Notes: a model not told the origin generated them from the sequence alone. 51,270 nucleotides of DNA from Candidatus Tetragenococcus pullicola (GCA_019115705.1 DXDB01000046.1:1-51270), one strand, 5' to 3'. Counted from the stretch's first letter, positions 1 through 8,070 are shown. A program made the numbers and translations.

Positions 1-27
1 CAGATTTCAATCTGTGGATAGAGAAAA

Positions 28-66
28 AGCGTCAAAAGTTATCCACTGTGAACAACTTTTGACGCT
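28..66 (-). terminator. Inverted repeat, possible minus-strand terminator
   Basis: A 13-bp perfect inverted repeat (AGCGTCAAAAGTT and its complement) encloses a 13-nt loop. Read on the minus strand it is followed by CTTTTTCTC, which fits a factor-independent terminator. Its loop and left flank carry TTATCCAC and TGTGGATA, which resemble DnaA boxes. No complete minus-strand gene lies directly upstream of it in the window, so the role is uncertain. Confidence 0.4.
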
Positions 67-116
67 ACTAAAATTCGTGTATTTATATGCAATAAAAAAG
101 GAAACAAAAAAATCGG

Positions 117-131
117 CCGTGAATTGTAACT
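117..131 (+). repeat. Dispersed 15-mer, copy 1
   Basis: CCGTGAATTGTAACT is identical to a second copy in the gap between der and rpsA. A looser relative lies beside the rluB terminator. All three are intergenic. It could be a remnant of a small repeat family; no function is assigned. Confidence 0.45.
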
Positions 132-228
132 TTATTTTCTCAACATTTGCTAAAATTCATGGTTATTACTTTTCAAATTCTTTATTTTGCTTCATAATAG
201 AGATAGTAATAAAAATGAGGTGATATTG

Positions 229-396
229 ATGAAAAAATTTGTTTCCGGCTTCGTGCTTGGATCTTTGGCAACAACAACTTGTACATTATGTATGATTGCA
301 GCCATTAAAAAGGAAGTTATCGATCCAATTGAAGAAAAAGAAGCACAAGTCAATGCCAACCGTCGCAGAGCACATCGTAAAAGTTTCAGCAGATAA
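229..396 (+). CDS. DUF3042 family small membrane protein
   Basis: A 55-residue protein with one N-terminal hydrophobic segment (about residues 3-22), then the charged stretch KKEVIDPIEEKEA and a basic tail. This layout matches the DUF3042 family of Lactobacillales, whose function is unknown. The ORF track starts 14 codons earlier, but GAGGTGAT sits just before the ATG of MKKFVSGF, so that start is chosen. It stands alone on the plus strand and ends at a strong bidirectional terminator shared with the facing rhodanese gene. The family call comes from memory of the conserved pattern. Confidence 0.85.
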   Translation: MKKFVSGFVLGSLATTTCTLCMIAAIKKEVIDPIEEKEAQVNANRRRAHRKSFSR

Positions 397-397
397 C

Positions 398-427
398 AAA
401 AAAGACTTGGTTTTCCAAGTCTTTTTT
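398..427. terminator. Bidirectional terminator
   Basis: AAAGACTTGG-TTTT-CCAAGTCTTT followed by a T run, with A residues on the other side. It serves the DUF3042 gene and the convergent rhodanese gene. Confidence 0.9.
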
Positions 428-429
428 TG

Positions 430-828
430 TTAACTATTTTTTTTCTTCTTTTTACCGTCCCAACCTTCATAGCCTTCTTTTAAGACATAAAGATTACGAT
501 AACCATTTTTATATAATTTCTTTGCTGCTCGTACACTCAAAGTTTTTGTACCATCATATAAATAAACAGGTTGATCTTTTCTGATAGCTGTCATAGAGTC
601 TTTTAAAACAGTATAGGGAATATTGCGTGCTCCTAATATATGTCCACCATCAAATTCTTTTTTTTCGCGAACATCGATTACTTGAGCTTTACGCATGCCC
701 TTACGAAATTCTTCTTGTTCGATTACCGTGGCATAATACTTACCCATGATAAAATAATAAAGCCAATTGATTCCGATCACCAATAATATAGCTGCTAAAA
801 CGATGATCAATGTATTTAAAAATCCCAT
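430..828 (-). CDS. Membrane-anchored rhodanese-like protein, Cys lost
   Basis: A 132-residue protein: one transmembrane helix (residues 5-27), then a rhodanese domain (about 40-125) with the conserved patterns VIDVREKKEFDGGHI and GYEGW. The catalytic loop, normally Cys followed by a short turn and Arg, reads LYDGTKTLS here, so the active-site cysteine position is Asp92. Sulfurtransferase activity is therefore unlikely and a binding or scaffold role is possible. It is the last gene of the glcK-yqgQ-rhomboid-cyclo-ligase run, an arrangement resembling the yqg region of Bacillus. The tail is lysine rich. SD GAGGAAGGG precedes the ATG. Confidence 0.85.
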   Translation of the reverse strand: MGFLNTLIIVLAAILLVIGINWLYYFIMGKYYATVIEQEEFRKGMRKAQVIDVREKKEFDGGHILGARNIPYTVLKDSMTAIRKDQPVYLYDGTKTLSVRAAKKLYKNGYRNLYVLKEGYEGWDGKKKKKNS

Positions 829-848
829 TATTTAATTCCCTTCCTCAT

Positions 849-1811
849 TTAAATGTCAAGTGCCAAAAAAGCTGCTCCAATCACACCTGCATCGTTACCA
901 AGTTGTGCTAATTTTATTTCTGTACTTTCTTTTACTTGAGGGAAAGTAAAGGTCTTAAAGTAAGCTTCAACCCGACTTCTCAAAAATTCTCCAGCTGCAG
1001 ATACTCCCCCACCTAAAACAATACTGGAAGGATTTAACAAGTTTCCGATATTGCCACAAGCTAGTCCTAGATAATAGCAAACTTTATCAACGACCATCAA
1101 AGCGAAAGGATCGTTTGCTTTGGCCAAGTCAAAGACGTCTTTACTGGTAATACCTTGACCGTCATCTAATTGACGTTTTAATTGTGAATCTCCAGCGTAT
1201 TCTTCTGAAAGGTCGCGGGCAACATTGACAACTCCTGTGGCACTTGAAACAGTTTCTAAACAACCTTTTTTTCCACAAGTACAATCAAAGCCATCAGGAT
1301 CAACTGTAATATGCCCTATTTCACCAGCACAGCCAGCATTTCCATGTAAAAGATTTCCTTCCATGATAATACCGCCACCCACACCAGTACCTAGTGTGAT
1401 AAAAACGACATTAGGATCGTTTTCTCCAGCGCCTTTCCAACGTTCTCCTAAAGCAGCTACATTGGCATCATTGTCTAGAGCAAAGGCAATGCCAGTTCCT
1501 TTTTCAATCTTTTCTCGAACCGGTTGTAGGGTTTTCCAGTTGAGATTGTATGCGCCGATAACTGTTCCTTTTTCTCTATCAACACTTCCGGGTGTCCCCA
1601 TCCCTATACCTAGAAAATCTTTTGGCGTCAATTGGTATAGATCAAGGTGATGATTAATGGAGGTTACAATATCATCAACAATATGAGAACCTTCATCTAA
1701 AATATTCGTATCAATACTCCATTTTTGTTGGATTTCGCCTTCTACAGTCAAGATTGCGAACTTTACTGTTGTTCCCCCTAGGTCGATACCGATGATTTTG
1801 TTTTCTTGCAT
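849..1811 (-). CDS. glcK: Glucokinase, ROK family
   Basis: Phosphorylates glucose to glucose-6-phosphate with ATP in the cytosol. The 320-residue protein has the phosphate-binding GIDLGGTTVKFA motif at residues 8-19, the sugar-site NDANVAALGE around 114-123, GTGVGGG near 141, and the ROK zinc site (GEIGH plus CTCGKKGCLE, about 163-186). Length and motifs are standard. It lies between the small yqgQ gene upstream and the rhodanese-like gene downstream with short gaps, so they are probably co-transcribed. The link to YqgQ and a rhomboid protease is conserved across many Bacillales and Lactobacillales. Confidence 0.95.
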   Translation of the reverse strand: MQENKIIGIDLGGTTVKFAILTVEGEIQQKWSIDTNILDEGSHIVDDIVTSINHHLDLYQLTPKDFLGIGMGTPGSVDREKGTVIGAYNLNWKTLQPVREKIEKGTGIAFALDNDANVAALGERWKGAGENDPNVVFITLGTGVGGGIIMEGNLLHGNAGCAGEIGHITVDPDGFDCTCGKKGCLETVSSATGVVNVARDLSEEYAGDSQLKRQLDDGQGITSKDVFDLAKANDPFALMVVDKVCYYLGLACGNIGNLLNPSSIVLGGGVSAAGEFLRSRVEAYFKTFTFPQVKESTEIKLAQLGNDAGVIGAAFLALDI

Positions 1812-1817
1812 TTTCTT

Positions 1818-2018
1818 TTATTCCCTGCTTTCTTCTATTCTATGCTCTCTTTGCAAAATGCTTCGTGCTTTTAAATAAGTTTCTTGGTCAATCAAACGCC
1901 CATCATATATTTTTTTTAATTCAATAGCCATTAATTCAATATCATAAATGCGTTTGCCCACATAGACATAGATATTAAACTGTTTTAAAAGTTGTTGCAC
2001 ATCATACAAACTTTTCAA
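1818..2018 (-). CDS. yqgQ: YqgQ family protein (DUF910)
   Basis: A 66-residue soluble protein recognised by the YDVQQLL start and the ILQREHRIEE end, typical of YqgQ. Its function is unknown. I start it at TTG (MKSLYDVQQLL), because GGAAGTGA lies five bases upstream and this start aligns with the family; the track's GTG start adds eleven residues without a good SD. It ends six bases before glcK, suggesting translational coupling. Confidence 0.85.
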   Translation of the reverse strand: MKSLYDVQQLLKQFNIYVYVGKRIYDIELMAIELKKIYDGRLIDQETYLKARSILQREHRIEESRE

Positions 2019-2081
2019 ATCGTTCACTTCCCAAATTAACGAATCAAACACTCATTTTACAAAAAAATACTTTCGAATCTA

Positions 2082-2771
2082 TTATACTGGTAATTGATAC
2101 TTTTTAAAACCGATTATTACTAAAAAAATAACAAAAACAACTAAGAAAACGGCAGAAAGGATTCTCGTTTGGGTATCATATTTACGAAAATTAGAAGGTA
2201 ATCCAAGCACATTTCCTAATAATAAGCCCCCTAAAAGGCCACCGATATGTCCCCAAATATCGACGGAACGATCAAAAATACTAAAGAGAAAACTCATGGC
2301 AATAAACAAAGTAAACTGTCTTACCATAGCTTGTATGGCTCGATTGTCTTTAAAATGAATTCCCAAAACGACAAAGGCACCAAAAAGTCCAAATAACGAA
2401 GTACTTGAACCAGCGGATTGAATACCGATTTGGTTCAAAGCAAAACTCATTAAATTCCCTAAGATGCCACTTATCAAATAAATGGCTGCAAAACGCAGAT
2501 GACCATAAACAGCCTCTACTTGTTCTCCCATAAAGTAAAGGACTACCGAATTGACCGCAAAATGCATCAATCCATAATGAATAAATATCGGCGTAATCAA
2601 ACGCCAATATTCATGATAATAAGCGACCAAAGGACCAAACATCGATCCCCGGCTTTCAATATTCAGACCTGGAAAAAGATAAGCCAGTAAAAAAACAACA
2701 ATTTGAATACCTAGAAAAAAATAGGTCATGTAAGGTTTTCTTTGCCATCTTTTTAAACGATAGTCATTCAC
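2082..2771 (-). CDS. gluP: Rhomboid family intramembrane serine protease
   Basis: A 229-residue polytopic membrane protein that should cleave transmembrane segments inside the bilayer. About seven hydrophobic segments are visible. The catalytic pair is Ser123 in AGSSTSLFG and His175 in DIWGHIGG; the supporting motif HYGLMHFAVN precedes them. The glycine that usually follows the catalytic serine is Thr. The start is GTG, overlapping the stop of the upstream cyclo-ligase gene (GTGA), with GGGGAG seven bases before it. The neighbourhood matches that of Bacillus YqgP (GluP), but it lacks the extra soluble domains of that protein. Confidence 0.92.
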   Translation of the reverse strand: MNDYRLKRWQRKPYMTYFFLGIQIVVFLLAYLFPGLNIESRGSMFGPLVAYYHEYWRLITPIFIHYGLMHFAVNSVVLYFMGEQVEAVYGHLRFAAIYLISGILGNLMSFALNQIGIQSAGSSTSLFGLFGAFVVLGIHFKDNRAIQAMVRQFTLFIAMSFLFSIFDRSVDIWGHIGGLLGGLLLGNVLGLPSNFRKYDTQTRILSAVFLVVFVIFLVIIGFKKYQLPV

Positions 2772-3331
2772 TGATCAGCTCCCCTTTCTAGTCGGTCGGT
2801 AAATATTTTTTGAATTGGAAAGTCAAATTCTTCTGGTTGCCAATCATTATCAAGTTGCTCACTAAAAACTAAGCTACACGTCTTTTGTCCATATTTTTCG
2901 AGAAAACGATCATAAAAACCACCACCATATCCAATTCGATACCCTTCTTTAGAAAATATCAAACCAGGAACAATCAATAAGTCAATTTCTTCTTTAGGAA
3001 CAAATTTATTTGTGATCGGCTCTTCGATAGTAAAAGCCATTTGCTTATATTCTGTATGATCATCCACTTCATAAAAAGCTAATTGACGCCCCGGTAAGCT
3101 TTTAGGGATCAAGACTATTTTACCTTCTTCAAGTGCTCGTTTCTGGAGCCATTTTGTATCAAACTCAGCAGGCAACGACCGATACATACCGATGACTTTC
3201 GCCTCTTTCCAAATCTGCGATGCCACTAATAAGCAACGGATGATTCGTTCTTTTTCAAGTTTTTTATTCGATTCCTTTTGAAGAGCTTCTAAACGCTCGA
3301 TTCCATTTTTTCGCAATTCATTTTTATCCAT
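2768..3331 (-). CDS. 5-formyltetrahydrofolate cyclo-ligase
   Basis: Converts 5-formyl-THF to 5,10-methenyl-THF with ATP, recycling a dead-end folate. The C-terminal part carries the family signature GYRIGYGGGFYDRFL, and a basic N-terminal region precedes it. At 187 residues it has normal length. The track start is nine codons too long: AGGAAGTG is well placed before MDKNELRK. It is first in the leftward run that continues into the rhomboid gene, with a 4-base overlap. The gap upstream holds a divergent promoter and a possible RNA gene. Confidence 0.93.
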   Translation of the reverse strand: MDKNELRKNGIERLEALQKESNKKLEKERIIRCLLVASQIWKEAKVIGMYRSLPAEFDTKWLQKRALEEGKIVLIPKSLPGRQLAFYEVDDHTEYKQMAFTIEEPITNKFVPKEEIDLLIVPGLIFSKEGYRIGYGGGFYDRFLEKYGQKTCSLVFSEQLDNDWQPEEFDFPIQKIFTDRLERGADQ

Positions 3332-3507
3332 TTCTTCACTTCCTAAACTAATAAACACTATTTTTTTAAACGAAAAGACGAAACATTCTTCTATTCTACC
3401 ATTTAAACCCTCTAATGAATAGGGGGAAACCTCTCCCTATGCGCCTCAAATATTTTATTTTTAAACCAATCAAATAAACTCGAGATAAATTTTGTGTAAC
3501 GTAACGA

Positions 3508-3537
3508 TTGATTTGCGTTATCGCCGTAAAATATAAT
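3508..3537 (+). promoter_or_regulatory. Sigma-A promoter of the intergenic transcript
   Basis: TTGATT, an 18-base spacer and TATAAT. It fires rightward into a gap with no reading frame, giving a predicted start near 3544, about 320 bases before rpmG. Confidence 0.55.
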
Positions 3538-3543
3538 ATGAAT

Positions 3544-3745
3544 CACTCTCAGTTTCTACATTAGTGGTCACTGAGAGGTTTAAGCTTAAAAGCCATGATG
3601 AGATTCACGATGAATCAAGGACGTCATTTTTTAGTCTACATTGTACACAATGACAGATGTGAACAATCGCGGTCTCATGGTCAAAAACAACAGACAAAAT
3701 CGTATGGTCTAGCCGTGTTGGGTAAATTTTACAGTGGAGAGTACC
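3544..3745 (+). ncRNA. Candidate structured RNA, about 200 nt
   Basis: This stretch has no ORF but its own promoter. The predicted ends can pair (ACTCTC at 3545 with GAGAGT at 3737). Inside, CCAT-GAGA can pair with TCTCATGG, and local hairpins such as CTCTCAGT/ACTGAGAG are possible. Length of about 200 nt with paired ends resembles 6S RNA, and a 5-formyl-THF cyclo-ligase gene also neighbours 6S RNA in enterobacteria. I could not confirm a conserved 6S core. It could instead be a long rpmG leader. Confidence 0.35.
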
Positions 3746-3783
3746 CGTCAAGTAATATTACTTAACAAAATTACACAAAAAGG

Positions 3784-3812
3784 TAGATTTATAAGACCAA
3801 GCATGGTATGAT
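3784..3812 (+). promoter_or_regulatory. Promoter of rpmG
   Basis: TAGATT, a 17-base spacer and TATGAT with a TGG extension just upstream. It is 54 bases from the rpmG start. A perfect palindrome AAGTAATATTACTT lies just upstream (3750-3763). Confidence 0.5.
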
Positions 3813-3865
3813 ATTTAAGTCTGAGAAATGTCTTAGAGTATCCTAAAGTTATGGGAGGGAAAAAC

Positions 3866-4015
3866 ATGCGTGTAAATATCACTTTAGAATGCACTTCTTG
3901 TAAAGAACGTAATTATTTAACGAGCAAAAACAAACGGAATCATCCAGATCGTTTGGAAAAAATGAAATATTGTCCACGTGAACGTAAAGTAACGTTGCAT
4001 CGTGAAACAAAATAA
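3866..4015 (+). CDS. rpmG: 50S ribosomal protein L33
   Basis: A 49-residue protein missed by the ORF track. It reads [18 protein letters not shown] at the start and ends HRETK. The zinc ribbon is partial: the first pair ECTSC is kept, but the second is YCPRE with one cysteine, a form I recall as common in Lactobacillales. SD GGGAGGG precedes the ATG, and a strong terminator follows. It probably serves as the housekeeping L33. A second, broken cysteine-poor L33 gene lies in the zinc island near 46,900. Confidence 0.95.
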   Translation: MRVNITLECTSCKERNYLTSKNKRNHPDRLEKMKYCPRERKVTLHRETK

Positions 4016-4020
4016 TCGTC

Positions 4021-4058
4021 AAAAAAGGTACTCGGGATTACTCCTGAGTACCTTTTTT
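4021..4058. terminator. Bidirectional terminator
   Basis: GGTACTC..GAGTACC stem flanked by A and T runs. It ends rpmG and the convergent nuclease gene, whose stop codon lies in the T run. Confidence 0.9.
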
Positions 4059-4821
4059 ATTTTTCATATTGGGATTTACCAGTAGCATAGTCAATCGTGT
4101 AGTTATCTTGAACATTGTACAAAAAAACATGAATTTCAAGTTTTTTATCTTCTACACTTTTCGCTTCAAATTCTACACCTCTGGGAACTAATTCATCTTC
4201 TTTAAAATAAGGCCTCACTCGAAAACGGACGTGATTTCCTGTTTCTTTCAGATAATTTGCTACTTTTTCTTCGTAAATTGTCATGTTGGATTGATTCATC
4301 TGTTGGGTTCCGGTAAATAAATTTAGCCAATTATCATTTTCTCCTGTAAATCGATAAGCAATCAAATGGGAGCGATTATACAACCAATCTCCGTTTTTCA
4401 TCTTTTTTTGTTTCCAACCAGAAGGCTTTACATTGGAAATGTCACTCCTTTTTTCGGTCGGCATCATTTCTTTTTGTAACATGGCATTAGCAGCTCCAAC
4501 ACGATTATACTTGTCTAAGGGCGTAAAAGTCTGCCAAGTTCCCTCAGCTAAGGATAACTCACTGGAGTCAAAGCCAGTCTGATTATTATTGATTGTAACA
4601 ATGTCATGAGTCCCATCATATTCAGGTAAATCTTCAAGATGATTATAATCCACTAAACCAGAATCGTCTAAATCAAAAATATCTACAATGGAAGATAAAT
4701 CGGAAGTATCGAGTTTAGAAAGATCAATTTTTCCTGAACTAACAGTAAAAACCAATAAAACAATTAGGGAGTAAAGAATTGCTTTGGAGCTTTTTTGCGG
4801 GGTTTGATTTTTCTTGGGCAT
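4057..4821 (-). CDS. Secreted or membrane-anchored DNA/RNA nuclease
   Basis: A 254-residue protein of the DNA/RNA non-specific endonuclease family (EndA/NucA type). A signal anchor spans about residues 14-29, followed by an acidic linker and the nuclease domain (about 80-245). The catalytic motif, usually DRGH, is NRSH here (residues 149-152), with the general-base His kept and the metal-binding Asn near 176 in QMNQSN. It should act outside the membrane. Possible roles are nutrient scavenging or DNA uptake; no competence genes are beside it. It is a single gene between two terminators. Confidence 0.85.
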   Translation of the reverse strand: MPKKNQTPQKSSKAILYSLIVLLVFTVSSGKIDLSKLDTSDLSSIVDIFDLDDSGLVDYNHLEDLPEYDGTHDIVTINNNQTGFDSSELSLAEGTWQTFTPLDKYNRVGAANAMLQKEMMPTEKRSDISNVKPSGWKQKKMKNGDWLYNRSHLIAYRFTGENDNWLNLFTGTQQMNQSNMTIYEEKVANYLKETGNHVRFRVRPYFKEDELVPRGVEFEAKSVEDKKLEIHVFLYNVQDNYTIDYATGKSQYEK

Positions 4822-4840
4822 TTTAATTCTCTTTCTAGTT

Positions 4841-4873
4841 CAAAAATAACGAGGATCCACCGAAGGATCCTCG
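4841..4873 (-). terminator. Terminator of the 150-residue unknown gene
   Basis: On the minus strand CGAGGATCC-TTCGG-TGGATCCTCG is followed by TTATTTTTG. It is a stable stem about 10 bases past the stop codon. Confidence 0.85.
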
Positions 4874-4883
4874 CCGATACTCA

Positions 4884-5336
4884 TTACAATTTATCTGAAT
4901 AAATATCATCTACTTTTTTATTCGGATCGATTACAATGTACAAGCATTTATTTTCTTCACTAATTTTTGTTGATTGATAAAGATTGTCTAAGCCTTCAGA
5001 AGTTTTATCTTTATATGGGAAATAAACGCGATCAGGCGTCCCGGTATGATAGTTGATATCCATATATTCGATATCTTCATATTTCACTGCTCTGGCAAAC
5101 ATTCCTAATTCTAATCCACCAAGATTGATATCTTGTGTTGCCACGTGGTCTCCTTCGGGATAAACTTCAATTTTAAACGCTTCACATGGATGAATTTCAA
5201 CAAACTCTCCTCCATTGATCCGTCCAAAACTTGTACTTACTTGCTTAATCCATAAATCGCCAATATGACGTCTGTCAACGGTCCAAGTTTCACCGTTTCT
5301 AAAATAAAATTTTAAACTTGACATAACTTTTGACAT
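4884..5336 (-). CDS. Conserved protein of unknown function
   Basis: A soluble protein of 150 residues with no signal peptide, no membrane segment and no motif I recognise. It is acidic and rich in beta-type patterns, with an early FYFRNGETWTVDRR stretch and a cysteine in IHPCEAF. The start is MSKVMSSL, because GGGAG lies eight bases before that ATG; the track start five codons earlier lacks an SD. It is a single gene with its own terminator, between a nuclease gene and cca. No functional inference is safe. Confidence 0.75.
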   Translation of the reverse strand: MSKVMSSLKFYFRNGETWTVDRRHIGDLWIKQVSTSFGRINGGEFVEIHPCEAFKIEVYPEGDHVATQDINLGGLELGMFARAVKYEDIEYMDINYHTGTPDRVYFPYKDKTSEGLDNLYQSTKISEENKCLYIVIDPNKKVDDIYSDKL

Positions 5337-5420
5337 ACAAAACGCTCCCATCCTAATTATTATTAACTATTTTCCTACACATTTAGTTTACCATATTCAA
5401 AACAAACCGTAAACGAAACA

Positions 5421-6632
5421 TTAACTTTTACTGAGAAGAGTTTGCGTATAGGACAACAAGTCCTGTTTTTGATTTGGCAATTGACGCTCGAGTACTTTTT
5501 TCTCACAGGCCTCTAAACTGGATTTTATCCAACTGCCAGGTTTCTGTTGAAAAAATTGCAATAAATCATTCCCATTAATAGCTAACTGTGAAAGATTTTT
5601 GATGGGAAGTGCCTCGTATTTTTTTTCTACTCTTTCTAATTGACTTGTTTTCTGATAATAAGGAAGTAATTCTTCAACCAGAAGCGCTTGTTTTAGTCCC
5701 AAGTCGTACAATGTTTTCGGTTGAAAAAAGCCTTCTTTTCGCTCTTGTAAACCAGATAAAACAGCTTGAACAGTACGAATTCTTTCATTAGAACATTTCC
5801 AAGCTTTTAGAAAAGAACGAACTTGTTTTGGTGAAATCTGTAAAGTATCCAGCAAAAGTACCCAAGCTTGAGTTTCCTCTTTTATTCTAGGTCCTTTTAA
5901 TTCAGCAAACTTTTCTAATTCTTTCAAATAGCCTGCCAATCCAGGACAATATTGATAGCACTGGCTAGCAAGTAACATCTCTAGGCCTAGGTTACGAAAT
6001 TCCCCCAATAATAATTTTACAAATTCAATCGTAATTCGTTCCACTGATATTTTTTCTAGTAAGTTATGGTTTTCTTTTATTGCTTCAAAAGTAGTAGGTT
6101 CTAACTCAAAACCTAGTTGACTGACAAAACGCAAGCCACGCATCATTCGCAAGGCATCTTCATGAAATCGTTCATGCGGATCACCAACAGCTCGTAATAT
6201 TTTGTTTTGCAAATCAGTTAAGCCATTAAATAAATCAATCACTGTTCCTTTTTTATTTAAAGCCAAGGCATTGATAGTAAAATCACGTCGTTTAAGATCT
6301 TCTTCAAGAGAGCGGACAAATTGAACGTCATCAGGACGACGAAAGTCTTGGTAGGTCGACTCAGTTCTAAAAGTGGTAATTTCATATTGTTCCCCTTCTG
6401 AAAGAACTAAAACAGTCCCATGTTCAATACCAATGTCGATTGTTTTCGGAAAAATAGCTTTGACTTCTGCTGGAAAAGCGCTAGTAGCGATATCAACATC
6501 ATGAATTTTTTGATGCAACAAAATATCACGTACACTCCCCCCAACAAAATAAGCTTCAAAACCCGCTTGTTCTAGTTTGTTGATAATTGGACGTGCCTTT
6601 ATATATTCCTGCGGCATTTTTTTTACTTGCAC
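5421..6632 (-). CDS. cca: CCA-adding tRNA nucleotidyltransferase
   Basis: Adds or repairs the 3' CCA end of tRNAs using CTP and ATP. It is a class II enzyme: VGGSVRD, the metal-binding DVDIATSA, the template motif RRDFTINALAL and MMRGLRF are all present in the first half, followed by the helical body and tail. The track start runs into the upstream MazG-like gene. GTG at 6632 is favoured (AGGTGA five bases upstream, 403 residues); the ATG five codons later (MPQEYIKAR) is possible but sits far from that SD. It lies 25 bases after the MazG-like gene and is probably co-transcribed. Confidence 0.92.
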   Translation of the reverse strand: MQVKKMPQEYIKARPIINKLEQAGFEAYFVGGSVRDILLHQKIHDVDIATSAFPAEVKAIFPKTIDIGIEHGTVLVLSEGEQYEITTFRTESTYQDFRRPDDVQFVRSLEEDLKRRDFTINALALNKKGTVIDLFNGLTDLQNKILRAVGDPHERFHEDALRMMRGLRFVSQLGFELEPTTFEAIKENHNLLEKISVERITIEFVKLLLGEFRNLGLEMLLASQCYQYCPGLAGYLKELEKFAELKGPRIKEETQAWVLLLDTLQISPKQVRSFLKAWKCSNERIRTVQAVLSGLQERKEGFFQPKTLYDLGLKQALLVEELLPYYQKTSQLERVEKKYEALPIKNLSQLAINGNDLLQFFQQKPGSWIKSSLEACEKKVLERQLPNQKQDLLSYTQTLLSKS

Positions 6633-6657
6633 TTTTTTCACCTGCTTTATTGTAACG

Positions 6658-7002
6658 TTATTCTTCTTTTTTCCCATCCACTCGTTCGAATCGATAAGAA
6701 TCGCGTGTATTAAATTTCGCCATATTTTTTTCAAAGGCTTGGGTAAGATCAATTCCCAAAGAGTTTGCCATAATCATAGTGACAAATAAAACGTCTCCTA
6801 ATTCTTCTTCGACGCTAACTATTTCTTCACTTGCCTTTTTAGGTTTTTCACCATAGTAATGATTGATTTCACGTGCCAATTCACCAACTTCTTCTGTCAA
6901 ACGCGCCATTTGTGCCAAGGGACTAAAATACCCTGTTTTAAACTGACGTATGTAGTCATCCACTTCTTTTTGCATTGCTATTAAAGTATAGTCTTTTTTC
7001 AA
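6658..7002 (-). CDS. MazG-like nucleotide pyrophosphohydrolase
   Basis: A 114-residue all-alpha NTP pyrophosphohydrolase. The metal-binding pattern is visible: EEVGELAREINH then EEELGDVLF. It probably hydrolyses non-canonical or excess nucleotides and resembles Bacillus YpjD. The GTG start in the track overlaps the SD itself (GAGGTG); the TTG three codons later has AGGTGA five bases upstream and is preferred. In Bacillus the ypjD gene also lies near cca, which supports the call. Confidence 0.85.
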   Translation of the reverse strand: MKKDYTLIAMQKEVDDYIRQFKTGYFSPLAQMARLTEEVGELAREINHYYGEKPKKASEEIVSVEEELGDVLFVTMIMANSLGIDLTQAFEKNMAKFNTRDSYRFERVDGKKEE

Positions 7003-7188
7003 TTCTATCACCTCAACTTTTCCATGTTAATAGTACCAAAAAAAAGAGAACTTTCCTAGAAAAGAATGATTGAGAATACTCACATTCCATGCTACATTAG
7101 AAAATAGAGAAACTGATTTGTTAGAAAAACAATGAATTTGAATACATTCTAATTTGGATAAATAAAAGCAATGAATAAGGAGTGGCTT

Positions 7189-8070
7189 ATGCAAGAAAAA
7201 ATAACCCCAAAAATAATTCGCGACATCTTTATTATTATTATAGGAACAGCTATCTTCTGTTTCGGAATCGTTTATTTCAATATTCCCAATGATCTTGCCG
7301 AAGGAGGAGCAACAGGAATCACACTGATTTTACGCGCTCTTTTTGGTATTGATCCTGCTATTTCGACGTTAGTGATAAATATTCCTTTAATACTTCTTGG
7401 AGGACGTATTTTAGGAAAACAATCATTTTACTATACCATCCTCGGAACTTTAGGTGTTTCCTTTTGGCTTTCTGTTTGGCAACGAATCCCTATTGTAATT
7501 GACTTGAATCATGACTTACTATTAGTTTCTATTATCGGTGGTATTATTGCCGGTTTTGGTAGTGGACTAATTTATCGCGTGGGTGGTACTACTGGTGGAA
7601 CGGATATTTTAGCGCGTATCGTTGAAAAAAACACCGGTATTTCGGTTGGTCGTGCTCAATTAATGTTTGATACCTTCGTTTTAGTTCTTTCACTTACTTA
7701 TATTGATCTGTCGAAAATGTTGTACACTTTGATTTATATCTACATTTTTTCACGTCTTGTCGATTCTGTCGTTGACGGTGGCTATTCAGCAAAAGGAATC
7801 ATCATTGTTTCTGAAAAAAGTCAGCAAATTGCCCCGCTATTAATTGAAGAATTAGATCGTGGCTTAACCTATCTAAAAGGCGAAGGTGGTTTTTCCAATG
7901 AGGATAAAAAAATTATCTATATAGTTGTTACCCCTCGTGAAATATCAACAATTAAACAAATTGTTGATCAAATAGATCCAAAAGCATTTATCAATGTTTT
8001 AAATGTTCATGAAGTACAAGGAGAAGGATTTAGTTATCTACGTCCTAAACGAAAACGACACTTAAAATAA
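7189..8070 (+). CDS. YitT family membrane protein
   Basis: A 293-residue protein with five to six transmembrane helices in the first 190 residues (including a GGTTGGTDIL loop), then a cytosolic DUF2179 domain ending VHEVQGEGFSYLRP. The family's function is unknown, with transport suspected. The start is MQEKITPK, because AAGGAG is six bases before it; the track ATG six codons earlier has no SD. It is a lone plus-strand gene with a terminator at its end. Confidence 0.88.
   Translation: MQEKITPKIIRDIFIIIIGTAIFCFGIVYFNIPNDLAEGGATGITLILRALFGIDPAISTLVINIPLILLGGRILGKQSFYYTILGTLGVSFWLSVWQRIPIVIDLNHDLLLVSIIGGIIAGFGSGLIYRVGGTTGGTDILARIVEKNTGISVGRAQLMFDTFVLVLSLTYIDLSKMLYTLIYIYIFSRLVDSVVDGGYSAKGIIIVSEKSQQIAPLLIEELDRGLTYLKGEGGFSNEDKKIIYIVVTPREISTIKQIVDQIDPKAFINVLNVHEVQGEGFSYLRPKRKRHLK

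Noticed and set aside
14-223. 69-codon plus-strand ORF at the window start
   Set aside because: No SD, runs through the hairpin and repeat, and has no recognisable composition.
1225-1650. 141-codon plus-strand ORF
   Set aside because: Antisense to glcK, proline-rich shadow text without an SD.
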